A stretch of 64,000 bases of DNA, taken from NCBI GenBank assembly GCA_977017575.1, contig CDRNVI010000046.1:1-64000 (forward strand), given 5' to 3'. The stretch comes from Paramoeba atlantica (taxonomy: Eukaryota > Discosea). Below the pieces are notes generated by a model. The model was not told where the DNA came from and did not search any database. It saw nothing but the letters and a program-made list of their open reading frames with translations. Shown here piece by piece: positions 16,803 to 26,746 of the stretch. The stretch's first letter is position 1, and every line of letters starts with the position of its first letter. The translations under genes were made by a program, and so were the position numbers.

Positions 16803-18620
16803 TCATTCCATATCTGCAAACAAATCGTACATCTCACTCTGGTACACACCCGGAGAAAAGTCACCCCCTATACCGAACGACCCGCCGCATGATCCCCCCA
16901 CAAACTGACAATAAATTTGCAGTAACGAATCCAGCACCTTGGATCGTATCTGGTCCCGTGCCTCACGGTACCGCTGCAGGTGATCCTCCGGACTTTCCAT
17001 CGGCTGTCGTTTCAACAACTCCGGGATACCCCCATACACCTCCCGCATCACTCTCTTCGCGGAGGTCTCCGTACCCCTTCCAGTGCCAACATTAAATACC
17101 GCAAACGCCTCGTTCTGTTCCTGACGAAGCGTTAAATCCTCCACCTCGGAAGCTACCAGGGGGGAGAACACGGCAGGCGGGGTCGCGAGCACCGAAGGGG
17201 GACTCCAGACTTTACCCCTCCCCCCCCCTCCTTCTCTCTCCCCTACACTCCGTGGGGTCGTACTCGACCCGGAGTGCAGCACGTCACGTATCCCGTGGGC
17301 GGGGCCGGGGCGGGCGGCCAGGGTTGCGTGGGTCCGGGACCCCGGAGTCAACCCACTGGCAGGTTGACGTGTTTTACTACGTTTGTTACGTACCGCTGAG
17401 TTGTAGAAGTTGTTGTTGGAGTTGTAGGCTCCGGTGTCACTGGAGGTTTCCGTAACCGTGTGACCCCGGGGGAGGGGGAGCTCATCGTTTTCCGATGACT
17501 GTGGGGAGACACTGGGGTAGGGTACACCCCAGGGAGAGCTGTAGCACGGGTCACTACGGGTTCTCCAGAACGTGCTCTGGGTGTTCACCGTGAGTCCGGT
17601 ACGGGTGCGGTTGAGATACTCAAAGTGTTTCAAGGCACCGTTCTGGCCGTAGCAGTGTAGTGGACGCCAGGGGAGAAAATTCTTCACGCTGGCATAGGAC
17701 AGCCACATGGGTTCCCCGTTGTAGTCGTCCTGGAAGGTACGTCGGTTCAGTGCCTCCGGGAGCTTGAGTTTTTCTTTGACTTGTTTGCGCACCAGTCGTG
17801 GGGTAACGGGGAGGGTGCGCTCGCGGTAGCTTCGGTGGCGGGCCGGGATGTGCGCCCAGGCGGCACAATAGTAGAGCTTCGGAGTGGGCATAGCCCAGTG
17901 TGCGGCAAGAGACCTTGACAACCAGTCCGCGTCCGATGCAAGGGAGGTGTAATCTAGCGACGAAGGTGATGACAGGGGAGGGTGATAAAGGGCTGGAGTT
18001 TTTTCGATGCTGGAGATGTCGCGTGGGGAGGATGGAAGGAACGCGGATAGGGGTGTTTCAGAGAGAGGTGAGCAAGCCAACATTTTAGAGGTACACGCAG
18101 GACTGTCTGTACGTACGCTCTTTAAAGTTAAAGAGTTGTTGTGGAACGAAAATATTTTCCGTGGTGCGCGGAGCATTTCAACTTTTTGTGCGAAACTTTC
18201 GCTATTCGAACAATCAGTAGAGTAAGGCGCCGATTCAGAAATATTTTCAGAGGAGTATTCTTCAAAGCTGATAACGTAGTCAAAACGCTGACCGTTTTGA
18301 AAGAGGGTGCGGTTACTCTTGCTCATAAGAGAGGAATGTATGCCAACCTCTTCTAAGACAGTACGGGTGTTTGACTGCGGCCCGATTGTGTGGTGAATTC
18401 CGGCACTTGCAACCCAAAGTGGGGAGCTCGCTAGCAGTTTCTTGTCGATCTGATTGGAAACGTACGCTTCTTTCTGTAGAAGAAGACTGTCTGCATTGTG
18501 ATCCACGTTTTTTGCAAAGGATGGATCTGAGAATCTTTCCCAATAGTGACGAATAAATGCCTCCGTAATTAGTGTTCTGGCCGTGTTTGTTCGACCCAGT
18601 ACTGCGACAGCTATCATCAA
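16803..18620 (-). CDS. Protein with N-terminal LMW phosphatase-like domain lacking the catalytic Cys
   Basis: 605 residues. Residues about 1-120 resemble low-molecular-weight tyrosine phosphatase or arsenate reductase folds: VAVLGRTNTARTLITEA aligns with the phosphate loop VCxGNxCRSxxxEA, followed by VASAGI, then EEVGIHSS, then FDYVISFEE. The loop Cys is Gly here, while the Asn, Thr and Arg are kept, so a catalytic role is doubtful and phosphate or phosphoprotein binding is more likely. Residues 120-480 are Ser/Pro-rich and mostly disordered. A charged helical part lies near 525-560, with a Gly-rich tail. The family assignment is by eye; I know no named orthologue. Confidence 0.6.
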   Translation of the reverse strand: MMIAVAVLGRTNTARTLITEAFIRHYWERFSDPSFAKNVDHNADSLLLQKEAYVSNQIDKKLLASSPLWVASAGIHHTIGPQSNTRTVLEEVGIHSSLMSKSNRTLFQNGQRFDYVISFEEYSSENISESAPYSTDCSNSESFAQKVEMLRAPRKIFSFHNNSLTLKSVRTDSPACTSKMLACSPLSETPLSAFLPSSPRDISSIEKTPALYHPPLSSPSSLDYTSLASDADWLSRSLAAHWAMPTPKLYYCAAWAHIPARHRSYRERTLPVTPRLVRKQVKEKLKLPEALNRRTFQDDYNGEPMWLSYASVKNFLPWRPLHCYGQNGALKHFEYLNRTRTGLTVNTQSTFWRTRSDPCYSSPWGVPYPSVSPQSSENDELPLPRGHTVTETSSDTGAYNSNNNFYNSAVRNKRSKTRQPASGLTPGSRTHATLAARPGPAHGIRDVLHSGSSTTPRSVGEREGGGGRGKVWSPPSVLATPPAVFSPLVASEVEDLTLRQEQNEAFAVFNVGTGRGTETSAKRVMREVYGGIPELLKRQPMESPEDHLQRYREARDQIRSKVLDSLLQIYCQFVGGSCGGSFGIGGDFSPGVYQSEMYDLFADME

Positions 18621-19064
18621 TCTACAAAATTAAGAACAGAAATATAAGCCCGACGTTACTTGTTAATGTAGCAGCGGGGATATCATAGCGCATGTATCCA
18701 AATTTACTTTCTTGGGTTATAAATTACGAGTTGTAATTTAATAATTAAGTACTTTATGTTACAATTAAGTACTTTATGTACTTTAATAATTTACAAGTAC
18801 TCTCTAAATTCGTGTATACGTGGAACATTGTAGCATAGCTACAATAAAAGTACATTCCGTTGCATTACATTTGTTTAACGATAATGTAATCGTGTTGATA
18901 AATAAACATCAGTCTATGAATATACTATTAGAACTATACATTATGCTTTTATATTAAAACTTCTGAACACCACTGAGATTTTTCGTACCTTATTATTACG
19001 TAAAGCGTTTTTTTGCGGTGAAACTCCATGTTCAAATCTTCTTGCCCAGGATACGGTGGTTGTT
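18621..19064. other. AT-rich intergenic spacer
   Basis: Contains direct repeats of TTAAGTACTTTATGT around 18745-18785. No gene or RNA was recognised. It should carry the splice acceptor for the gene ending at 18620 and the polyadenylation region of the gene that starts at 23198. Confidence 0.6.
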
Positions 19065-22000
19065 TTAATAAACTAGAGTTTCTTGTTCCTCGGGAAAGCT
19101 ATTAATCTTTAGCGAAGTAAGTTTAGCCCGTAGCATAACGAACCCATCAATCAGACTAAATAGCTTGGTATTCTCATGCAATGAAGAATGTTCCGTCGCA
19201 TCAAAATGCTCTAGAAACGGCCATTCCTCTACTTGAGATTGACTGTTAGTAAGAATTTCAGGGTAGTCAAACACCAGAACTTTCCCCAGTGTACTTATCA
19301 CATAAACGAATAGTGAATTCAGAGTATCGAATTCATCTATTGGAATCGTACGAATCAGGTTAACTAGCTGTAGACATTGTTCAAGACGCGCCTTAGGAAT
19401 GTGATTTTCATATTCCTCTTCGGCGGCATACATTTGTCTTAAAATGGAACACCATCGATCGATTGGGAGAAGCAGGTGATACATCTCACCAAAATCTGAG
19501 CTACTCAAAATAGAAAATCGAGAATTGGACAGTTCATTGACTTCTGCACCAGTCATGGTTGAAAACTCTTCGAAAGAACCGTCCCCGAAAGGCTCTGAAA
19601 TAGTTTGTTTTGTGAGTTCATGAAGAGGCAATGTATGATGCTCCTTCAAAAGGAATTCTACCTTTGATTCGGTAGTTTCCACCGTGAAGTCTAGATCTCC
19701 AACAAGCTTCAATAAAAATTCAGTTGCTTCGTCTCGATCAATGTTGTTTTCCGTGTATTCAGAAGTGATGTTGTTGTGTAAAATATCATTCTCATTCAAG
19801 CATTGTACCGCTGAGGATTCGCTGTATATGCCGCTATCCTTCGTCGCCCCACCCAAAAATTGGGCGAATCGCTCAAGTGCAAATTGCGCAAGGCGAAGCC
19901 ATAATAATACGGGCAACAGGAAGAGTAGCCTTCCAATTCTTTCATCTTTGGGATTGTTGAAAGGTGTTTTCGTCAACTCATCCAAGCTCACTACTTGTGG
20001 CAATTGCCTCAACACGGACTCGACGTGACACACTAAAAATTCCTTTAGATTATCAAGAACGACTTGTGGAGGAGAAGCCACCGCTGATGTAGAAAATTCT
20101 TCAATACTGCCGATACGGGTGAACGAAAGACCGTCATCTCCACTTTCTGTCGTCAGTTCAGGAATAGGTGAGTGTATCTCGTTATTGAAATCTGTGCCAA
20201 CCATCGATCGATCATCTACCAAGTTCTCTGTGCGCTCAGTACCTACAGGATCCGTGTCGTCTTCACTGTCAGAAAGCTCTAGCGAGAGTGCGGAACACAT
20301 TGTCTGTGCCAAGGGATCAAAATCTTCATTTCTGAATTTATGAGTTAAGTTCGTCGATCTTTCGTGGTTCGAATTCGCTTGATTTTTGTAGCAATGAAAC
20401 CACTCATGAAGAGGACGAATCAGAGAAAGCAGCTCTGGATCAAGCGGATTATCAGTACTTTGGTTTCCTAAAGTACTTTTACTTATATTCGTGTTCGTAT
20501 ATGCAGAGGTTAAAGTCTCAAAGCATTGTATGTTGAATGTAGAAGTTTTGTCCTTCTTACTTTCTTCGAAATGGTTGTCGCCCCACTGAGTCCCAACCGT
20601 AATTGCGGCTTTAGGTAATTGTTCTACATTTTGATTTCGGTCATATATAGTCAACAAATCTTCCTTTGTGTCTGTCTGAATTGAAACATCTTGACTATTG
20701 GTACACACCTGAAGTTGCATAGATGAGGTCTCAAAGCTCTTTTTGCAAAATGATGCCTTTACCAGTTCGTATAACGTTTGAGCTGTTAGCGCTGCTTCGG
20801 AAGTTGAAAAAGAATCTGGTGGTAACGGGAGACACTGAAAGTTATCATGGTCACAATGATTATCTTCGACAAAATTTTGAATTTCACTTTGTTTAGATCT
20901 GGAGTCAAGAAGGTCTCGCAATATTTGACTGTATTCATGAAGAATCAGCATATCCAGGAGAGCAACTTTATCCGTCGTCGAATTAGTGTTCTGTAGGAGT
21001 GTACTGTCTTTGTGCTTGGTAATAAGTTCTGTATTTGAAGACGATTGCCTTGACATTGGAATAATTTTGGCTGTAGAATGTGTGCTGAGAAACAAATCTA
21101 GCTTGTCCTCGATCCGACTAAGGCACTCAACACAACCATCTTGCATGAGCGATATATCGCTAACTGGTTTCACAGTGGATAAAGCTCCTTCATGATTCAC
21201 AGATGCTGTGAAAGATTCATCAACGTCTATTACGCTCCTAGATACCGAAGTTTCATCACAAGACCTTGTTTCAACTGTAGTCGATTCTATTTTAACAGGT
21301 GAATGACTTTTATCTTCAGTTTCCTTCGCACTATTTAGATCCAATTTGTGCATCAAAAGAAACGTCTGAACGTTTTCACCATGTAAAAACGAATCAGTTA
21401 CCTCGGAATTAGTCGTGCTATTCATCTCAACGATTTCATTCTCGCTTGCAAACAAAAGTTTAGAAAATTTAGAAGAATTTTGAGCTTCAATAACGGACGA
21501 ATCAGGAAGAGGAATGAGTTGGATTGATTCAAAACTTGGTGGAGGAGGAATCAAGGCTCGAAGTGAAGATGACGCACTATGCCTTTGTTCAGCAACCTTT
21601 AAAGATGGTTGCACTACGCAAGCAAATGTCGTAGAATCTTGTTTTACTGAAGCGTGTGATGACATACTATCAAGACCTGACAATGCCGTGGCTTCCTTGG
21701 AATGCTTTTCATTGACCGGTGCTGGATTAGGAGAATGGTCGGTAGAGTTGGTAGTTTTAGAGTCTTCATGTTCTTTCAAGGACGATGCACACTGCTCTTG
21801 CTGTGGTTTTTCGTGGTAAGTATGATCTTTCAGAAAACTATGGCTGTCTACAGCTTCACCCGGAAGCGACATGATTTGAAAACGTGTCAAGTGCGTCGAT
21901 GCTTGGCTTAGTCCAACGAGATGTAATGCGCAGTCCCCCACGGAGAGAACATCACGATATGGCTTCACAGTGGCAACTACTGTAGCATCAAATATTTCAG

Positions 22001-23198
22001 GACTATTCGTTACAAAAATAACGCATGAACCATTTGGGCACATCTGTCCGCTAGATAGTATTGAACGTTCCTTTGATCTTGATGTAATCGAAGGCGACAG
22101 TATAAGAAAAACACCTTGAGAATTCCCGCATATTTTTTCTGATCCGTACCCCGGCCAACGATCAAGTAGCTCACCATGAGTGGCGTCCCAACAATAGGTT
22201 GTTTCCTGAGTGCTACTCCAAAACCGTCGAGTTTTTGCCTCGAAATACATAGCCACAGTACGAGGAGCATATCCAGGGGCGGAAATCACGCGACACAATT
22301 GTCCTTCGGCACCCCAGGCCATCAGACTTCCATCATGTCCTGCTGACCAGACTTGTTGTTCGGTAGAAACGTAATGCAGAAGTTCCGGTTCAAATCGAGT
22401 CTCAATTTTACGAAAGCATTTGCGAAATTTCGTATCCCAGAGACGAAGTGTGCGATCCCTTCCTCCAGTCCAAACGTGCAACGATCTCCCCTTTACATGC
22501 CCTTGACCACGAAAAGAATAATTAGCAGAGGTAATGGCTGAGACTGCAAAGCGATGAGCGTTGCACGACTCGATAAGTGCACAATTTTGTGCCCCCCAAA
22601 CAGTAACGGACCCACTGCGCATTCCGCACCATATTTCAGATGAACGCTCTTTTCCCGTGTCTTCTGTGTATAGAGAAGTTCCCGTTGCATGTTCTTTGTA
22701 GCATACAATGCAAGCAACCAGAACGACATCCTTCAGACGAGGAAGAGCATTGTGATCAACCTTTGGTGCTGCGTGGTGTGGTAATTTCATAATTTCTTCT
22801 GTTTGATTTACGGAAAAGCATTGCAACTTACCATTCCGACCGGTTGCCCAGAAACAATTAAGGGAACTACAGAGGAGAGTAGTGACGTCTGACCCAGCGG
22901 GAATAGGACAAGAACAGATCTCGGAGACAGGAGTCACTGGTTCTTCTGTTGCACCTATACTACGCAAAACTCTTTTATCCCCATGTTTCAGTTGTGCGTT
23001 GTCATTCAAGCCAACAAAAGTTTTTTTTGAGTGGGGTATGCCGTCAGTGAAAGAATTTTCGTCCTTAACTGTTGATTCATTCATCACACTATTAGGACCG
23101 AGTCCCCACCCACCACCAGTACATACACCATCAAGAGGAAGTGAAGGAATCATCGATGCAAGGCTTCGACGTGGTTCACAAGGAATAGAGAATTTCAC
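19065..23198 (-). CDS. Large WD40-repeat protein
   Basis: 1377 residues. Residues about 90-460 carry degenerate WD40 blades, with strings such as EIWCGMRSGSVTVWG, HVWTGGRDRTLRLWD, QVWSAGHDGSLMAWG and RFWSSTQETTYCWD, enough for one propeller. The rest is long, Ser/Thr and acid-rich, and low in predicted structure, with a hydrophobic helical segment near 1085-1125 (LLFLLPVLLWLRLAQFAL). The layout fits a scaffold protein; a propeller like that of inositol-5-phosphatase N-termini is possible but unproven. Codon use is AT-leaning compared with the HSP70 genes. No named orthologue was recognised. Confidence 0.75.
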   Translation of the reverse strand: MKFSIPCEPRRSLASMIPSLPLDGVCTGGGWGLGPNSVMNESTVKDENSFTDGIPHSKKTFVGLNDNAQLKHGDKRVLRSIGATEEPVTPVSEICSCPIPAGSDVTTLLCSSLNCFWATGRNGKLQCFSVNQTEEIMKLPHHAAPKVDHNALPRLKDVVLVACIVCYKEHATGTSLYTEDTGKERSSEIWCGMRSGSVTVWGAQNCALIESCNAHRFAVSAITSANYSFRGQGHVKGRSLHVWTGGRDRTLRLWDTKFRKCFRKIETRFEPELLHYVSTEQQVWSAGHDGSLMAWGAEGQLCRVISAPGYAPRTVAMYFEAKTRRFWSSTQETTYCWDATHGELLDRWPGYGSEKICGNSQGVFLILSPSITSRSKERSILSSGQMCPNGSCVIFVTNSPEIFDATVVATVKPYRDVLSVGDCALHLVGLSQASTHLTRFQIMSLPGEAVDSHSFLKDHTYHEKPQQEQCASSLKEHEDSKTTNSTDHSPNPAPVNEKHSKEATALSGLDSMSSHASVKQDSTTFACVVQPSLKVAEQRHSASSSLRALIPPPPSFESIQLIPLPDSSVIEAQNSSKFSKLLFASENEIVEMNSTTNSEVTDSFLHGENVQTFLLMHKLDLNSAKETEDKSHSPVKIESTTVETRSCDETSVSRSVIDVDESFTASVNHEGALSTVKPVSDISLMQDGCVECLSRIEDKLDLFLSTHSTAKIIPMSRQSSSNTELITKHKDSTLLQNTNSTTDKVALLDMLILHEYSQILRDLLDSRSKQSEIQNFVEDNHCDHDNFQCLPLPPDSFSTSEAALTAQTLYELVKASFCKKSFETSSMQLQVCTNSQDVSIQTDTKEDLLTIYDRNQNVEQLPKAAITVGTQWGDNHFEESKKDKTSTFNIQCFETLTSAYTNTNISKSTLGNQSTDNPLDPELLSLIRPLHEWFHCYKNQANSNHERSTNLTHKFRNEDFDPLAQTMCSALSLELSDSEDDTDPVGTERTENLVDDRSMVGTDFNNEIHSPIPELTTESGDDGLSFTRIGSIEEFSTSAVASPPQVVLDNLKEFLVCHVESVLRQLPQVVSLDELTKTPFNNPKDERIGRLLFLLPVLLWLRLAQFALERFAQFLGGATKDSGIYSESSAVQCLNENDILHNNITSEYTENNIDRDEATEFLLKLVGDLDFTVETTESKVEFLLKEHHTLPLHELTKQTISEPFGDGSFEEFSTMTGAEVNELSNSRFSILSSSDFGEMYHLLLPIDRWCSILRQMYAAEEEYENHIPKARLEQCLQLVNLIRTIPIDEFDTLNSLFVYVISTLGKVLVFDYPEILTNSQSQVEEWPFLEHFDATEHSSLHENTKLFSLIDGFVMLRAKLTSLKINSFPEEQETLVY

Positions 23199-23682
23199 GC
23201 AGACTCAAAAAGAGGTATTTCCGTCCGTTTATTGACATAAAACGTAGTTCCAAAATAATAAAGATTTATTTTCTGAGTTAAAAAATGATACTTACAAGAA
23301 TACAATTAGCACCAATAAGGAACAGAAGCTTTACAAAACATAAAGTGTATTTGACTGCCGAAGACGATATCTTGACATTCTTTCGTAGTATGTATAAAAA
23401 AGTGATTCTATAAATCAGTAGAGCACAAATTTATCAGCCGAAGGTGTGCTCTGATGATTTCCTTAAAATCCTTCTTCAGTGCATCATAAGCTTCACATTA
23501 CTACTCCCTTTCATGTCGCCATGGTAGCTGCTTCGTCAAAAAGAGGTGGCTGTTGGTAAACTGGGCTTCGTAAATTTCTTCCCACTAACGACGTCGCGTA
23601 TGGCTCAGGCCCGCTCACGCGGACCCTCGCCATACCACCACCTCCGGCTTTGCATATTGCTTCCCACTAAGGACGCCTTTTA

Positions 23683-23762
23683 TGCAAAATTACGGGCAGC
23701 GGGTTCGAACCAGCGACCAACGCAAGTACTAATGTGTGGTATGTTCCACTAGACCAATCCGT
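23683..23762 (-). mobile_element. tRNA-like SINE head or tRNA relic
   Basis: On the minus strand an A-box-like TGGTCTAGTGG and a B-box GGTTCGAACCC stand about 40 bases apart. T-stem positions 50-64 do not pair and no acceptor stem forms, so a functional tRNA is unlikely. Confidence 0.5.
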
Positions 23763-23821
23763 CCAGATATCGTGGAGCCATGCTTCTCGGCTCCTTCCTA
23801 TGCAGCCATACGAAATTTTTT

Positions 23822-23888
23822 TTAGTGGGAATCGAACCCAACCACTTTAGATAGAGTCACTGGGCCTAACGACTAGGCTAATCACACC
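23822..23888 (-). mobile_element. tRNA-like SINE head or tRNA relic
   Basis: On the minus strand, TTAGCCTAGTCGTTAGGCC forms a D-arm-like hairpin and GGTTCGATTCC is an exact B-box with four paired T-stem bases. The acceptor stem is missing. The B-box equals that of the SINEs at 753 and 36824. Confidence 0.5.
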
Positions 23889-24522
23889 CCATGGCCAAAA
23901 TGAAGGATTCCTAGCATGCCCTTTATCGACCATACCCCCTTTTTTTAAGAATTTCTCACCTGCCTCACCTCACCCTGCACACAATAAAAAAGAAAGAGGC
24001 AGAGTAAACTTTAGCCTCCCATTTAAGAAGCCACCTCGTTTTCCGTGAAAAGTGCGCTTAAATGGAGGGGCTTAAATATTCAAAAGAAAGGGCGACCTCT
24101 ATTTTTTTGTTGAAGAAACGTAAGAACTACCGAAAAAGAGTTTTTTTTTGGTGCACATGAACCTTTGTAAATTCATAAAAACGAGAAAATTTCTCGCCGC
24201 CCGAACTTATAAAAAGTTATGAAAGTGGGAGTACTTCTAATTGCGGTGGTCGTATGTCTACAGCTCTACCCTCGATTACTGGAAAAAAGTGTAGTAAGCT
24301 GATTGCTATTCCGCAATACAATGGGAGTCTGAACTTCCAACCTTAATTTCGGTATCAAACCAATTAATGCACACCAATTAATGCACACTTTTTGAAAAAA
24401 AAACAAGACCAAGAGGAATGTACATGTAATTACTCGGCGATATTCCCAAAGAGGCATTACCAAGTAATTGATTCTATGACCATGAAGAAAGCAATTCTTG
24501 AAACACAAATAAGATATATTTC

Positions 24523-25059
24523 TCATACTTCGATATTTGTTTTCTTTCCGGGAGTGATACGCATCTTTAATGCAGGCTTTTTCTTTACCACGTCAGTCAC
24601 TGCGGCGCGAATTGTCTCTTCTGCTAGCATGGAGCAGTGCAATTTCACGGGAGGCAGAGACAACTCAGCGGCAATCTCCCTGTTCGTGATTGACAGGGCA
24701 TCCTCAATTTTCATTCCAATAATTTTTTCTGTAGCCAGCGAGCTTGAGGCCATGGCGGAACCGCACCCAAATGTTTTAAATGTAGCATTAGTAATGGTCC
24801 CATCGTCATCTACCTTGACTTGCATTTGCATCAAATCCCCACATTCGGGGGCTCCGCATAGACCTGTGCCCACGTCCGGTGAAGATTTGTCCATGTTGCC
24901 AACGTTGCGCGGGTGAGCATAGTGATCTATAACCTTTTCACTGTACTTCGTTCGTGTGGGGGTAATATACAGTCGACGATGTATGGCAGCGGACGCGGAA
25001 ACAGAAAACCGAAACGAGCGCCTAGCGGCGAGAGAGAACTGCCCTACGCAACGTCTCAT
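24523..25059 (-). CDS. ISCU: Mitochondrial Fe-S cluster scaffold ISCU
   Basis: 178 residues. Residues 1-35 are an Arg/Ser-rich mitochondrial presequence; the IscU core starts at YSEKVIDHYAHPRNVGNMD. All three cluster ligands are present, in LCGAPECGDLMQ, FKTFGCGSAMASSS and LPPVKLHCSMLAEE (the Hsp70-binding LPPVK loop plus the third Cys). ISCU receives sulfur from NFS1 and electrons from ferredoxin to build [2Fe-2S] clusters in the matrix; a matching ferredoxin lies at 54789-55373. Length and motifs are normal for the eukaryotic family. Confidence 0.97.
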   Translation of the reverse strand: MRRCVGQFSLAARRSFRFSVSASAAIHRRLYITPTRTKYSEKVIDHYAHPRNVGNMDKSSPDVGTGLCGAPECGDLMQMQVKVDDDGTITNATFKTFGCGSAMASSSLATEKIIGMKIEDALSITNREIAAELSLPPVKLHCSMLAEETIRAAVTDVVKKKPALKMRITPGKKTNIEV

Positions 25060-25253
25060 AAAAACTTAAATAAGCAAATGATCTACGTGTATTATGGTTC
25101 AATAGAAAACGCTGTATTTACGACCTGTATATCCAGTACGTAATAACCAAAGAATTTCCAGATTCCAAATGAGATACTCGTTCTCGACACAGTCAACGCC
25201 TCAAGCAGGAGCCGAAAACTATACAATAACACAACACACGCAAGAAAGAACTA

Positions 25254-26333
25254 CTAAAACGGGCGGTGAAAACTATACATCATACCCTGGCCCGTAAGCC
25301 ACGTGTTTTTCATCCTTAAATCCTGGACGTGGGCGACGTAATCCCGGCTGTCGGCGTATCGTGGCATCAGTCCCTCTGTCACCCAATACCTCGGGGCCCT
25401 GTCAGAGGTGAGATCGGGTCGCTGACCGGAGCCCTGGCAGTCGATCGTGAGCCCTTCATCCAGCACCGACATCTCTGAGATAACCTCGTGGGTACGAAGG
25501 GCACGAAAAGAGTTGGGGGGAATTTGTGGCACCGCCACCCCGGCTGGGGGTGTGAGATTGTAAGGGGGAATAAAAGGCATCACCTTACCCGGAGGGGTAG
25601 GCGGCACGGCACGGGACACGGAGTCTGGGGCGCGAGAGGCGCTGTCTCGGTGTTCACGCCGGAGATTACGCATCGCACGCTCCACCTCACGACGGAACTC
25701 GTCCGCCTCGAATCCATAGACCCCGCGGGTGGGGGCACCGCGACGGAGCGCGGCGTGCATGTCCAGAATGACGTGGTGAGGTTCGCGACCCATAAACGCA
25801 CGACGGAAGATATCCGCTGAGCGGCGGGTAGAGACCCGCGAGGGGCGGGGGGAAGAGGGAGTCTCGGCGCCGAATGAGACTCCTGGGGAGGTCCCCGTGG
25901 GACTCTGCTTGCGATAGTATACGTGAAAGGCCTTGTATACGTTATATCGGTGCCAGATTGACTCCTCGCTGACGGTTGAGTCGTGTGACGGATCAGGTGT
26001 GGAGGCCGTAGTGGTCGGGGGAGGCGCGAAACGCTGTCGAGCCTTATTGTATCGCGACCTCTCCCGTGTATTTCGAAGACACTGATAGGCCTCTGTGACG
26101 GCACGAAAACAACGTTCCGAATCCTCTTTTTCTGATGGGGAGGCAAGGTCAGGGTGACTCTGAAGCGCAATGCGGCGGTAGGCCACTTTGATTTCCTCTC
26201 CAGTGGCCTCCGGTTTCACTCCAAGTCGGTCATAGTAGTCTGTCATGTTGTACAGAGCTAGATGCGAGGCGTCAGCCGTGCGAAGACCTCGGGAAGCAAA
26301 AAGCATATAAAGGTAAGAAGAAGAATGAATCAC
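25254..26333 (-). CDS. J-domain protein (type III DnaJ)
   Basis: 359 residues. The J-domain is at about 32-97: DYYDRLGVKPEATGEEIKVA, then HPD in LQSHPDLASPSEKED, then AYQCLRNTRERSRYNKARQ. There is no Gly/Phe region and no CxxCxGxG zinc domain, so it is type III. The C-terminal part is Pro/Arg-rich, with PPYNLTPPAGVAVPQIPPN near 275 and no known domain. Residues 1-29 could be a mitochondrial presequence; M30 (MTDYYDRLG) is an alternative start. It stimulates an Hsp70; the partner is unknown. It sits just upstream of ISCU, but the C-terminus does not look like the HscB/Jac1 domain. Confidence 0.88.
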   Translation of the reverse strand: MIHSSSYLYMLFASRGLRTADASHLALYNMTDYYDRLGVKPEATGEEIKVAYRRIALQSHPDLASPSEKEDSERCFRAVTEAYQCLRNTRERSRYNKARQRFAPPPTTTASTPDPSHDSTVSEESIWHRYNVYKAFHVYYRKQSPTGTSPGVSFGAETPSSPRPSRVSTRRSADIFRRAFMGREPHHVILDMHAALRRGAPTRGVYGFEADEFRREVERAMRNLRREHRDSASRAPDSVSRAVPPTPPGKVMPFIPPYNLTPPAGVAVPQIPPNSFRALRTHEVISEMSVLDEGLTIDCQGSGQRPDLTSDRAPRYWVTEGLMPRYADSRDYVAHVQDLRMKNTWLTGQGMMYSFHRPF

Positions 26334-26453
26334 CCTAAGCTCAGTTATTGTAATCTTCGCTCAAAAATTAACGAAGTAAAAATGAATAGAAATTTAACTA
26401 CTGCGATATCAAGTAGTGCAGTAATTAATTTTTAAATACTACCCGTGTTGTCT

Positions 26454-26726
26454 TTATAGACGAAAAAATATTTGGTACAAAGGATACAAAAGAAAGAATA
26501 CGAAGGCAACAAAGGAAAACGGCTCCGCGTCAAGAAGTACGTTGGACACCAAGATGCCAAGTTTGCCTTTTAGAGGGGTATATGAAGCTGAACACTCCTG
26601 TACAATGGCGTAAACTCCACTGTGAGAATCTCTTGAAGCCGTGGAAGCTCTAAGAAATGTCTTGTAAGCTTGTGTTGTCATTGAAAGTACCATAAAAATC
26701 GACGCCATCGAGAAAGTAACTCTCAT
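26454..26726 (-). CDS. Possible small membrane protein
   Basis: 90 residues with a hydrophobic N-terminus (MASIFMVLSMT) and a strongly hydrophobic C-terminal segment (FSFVAFVFFLLYPLYQIFF), so one or two membrane spans. It lies in the same strand and spacing as its neighbours, between the J-protein and the AT-hook protein. There is no recognised family; it could be a chance frame. Confidence 0.35.
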   Translation of the reverse strand: MRVTFSMASIFMVLSMTTQAYKTFLRASTASRDSHSGVYAIVQECSASYTPLKGKLGILVSNVLLDAEPFSFVAFVFFLLYPLYQIFFRL

Positions 26727-26746
26727 TTACTCCCCAGTTGCCAAAT

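Larger units (their letters stand above)
23199..24522. other. Intergenic 1.3 kb with tRNA-like relics
   Basis: Two tRNA-like sequences on the minus strand are listed separately. A duplicated TTCCCACTAA(C/G)GACG motif occurs at 23578 and 23663. A small H-family end (GCGGTGGTCGTATG...CTCTACCCTCGATTACTGG) is at 24243-24285. No protein gene is supported. Confidence 0.6.

Noticed and set aside
23683-23888. Two functional tRNA genes on the minus strand
   Set aside because: A and B boxes are present, but acceptor stems do not form and the T-stems have mismatches.
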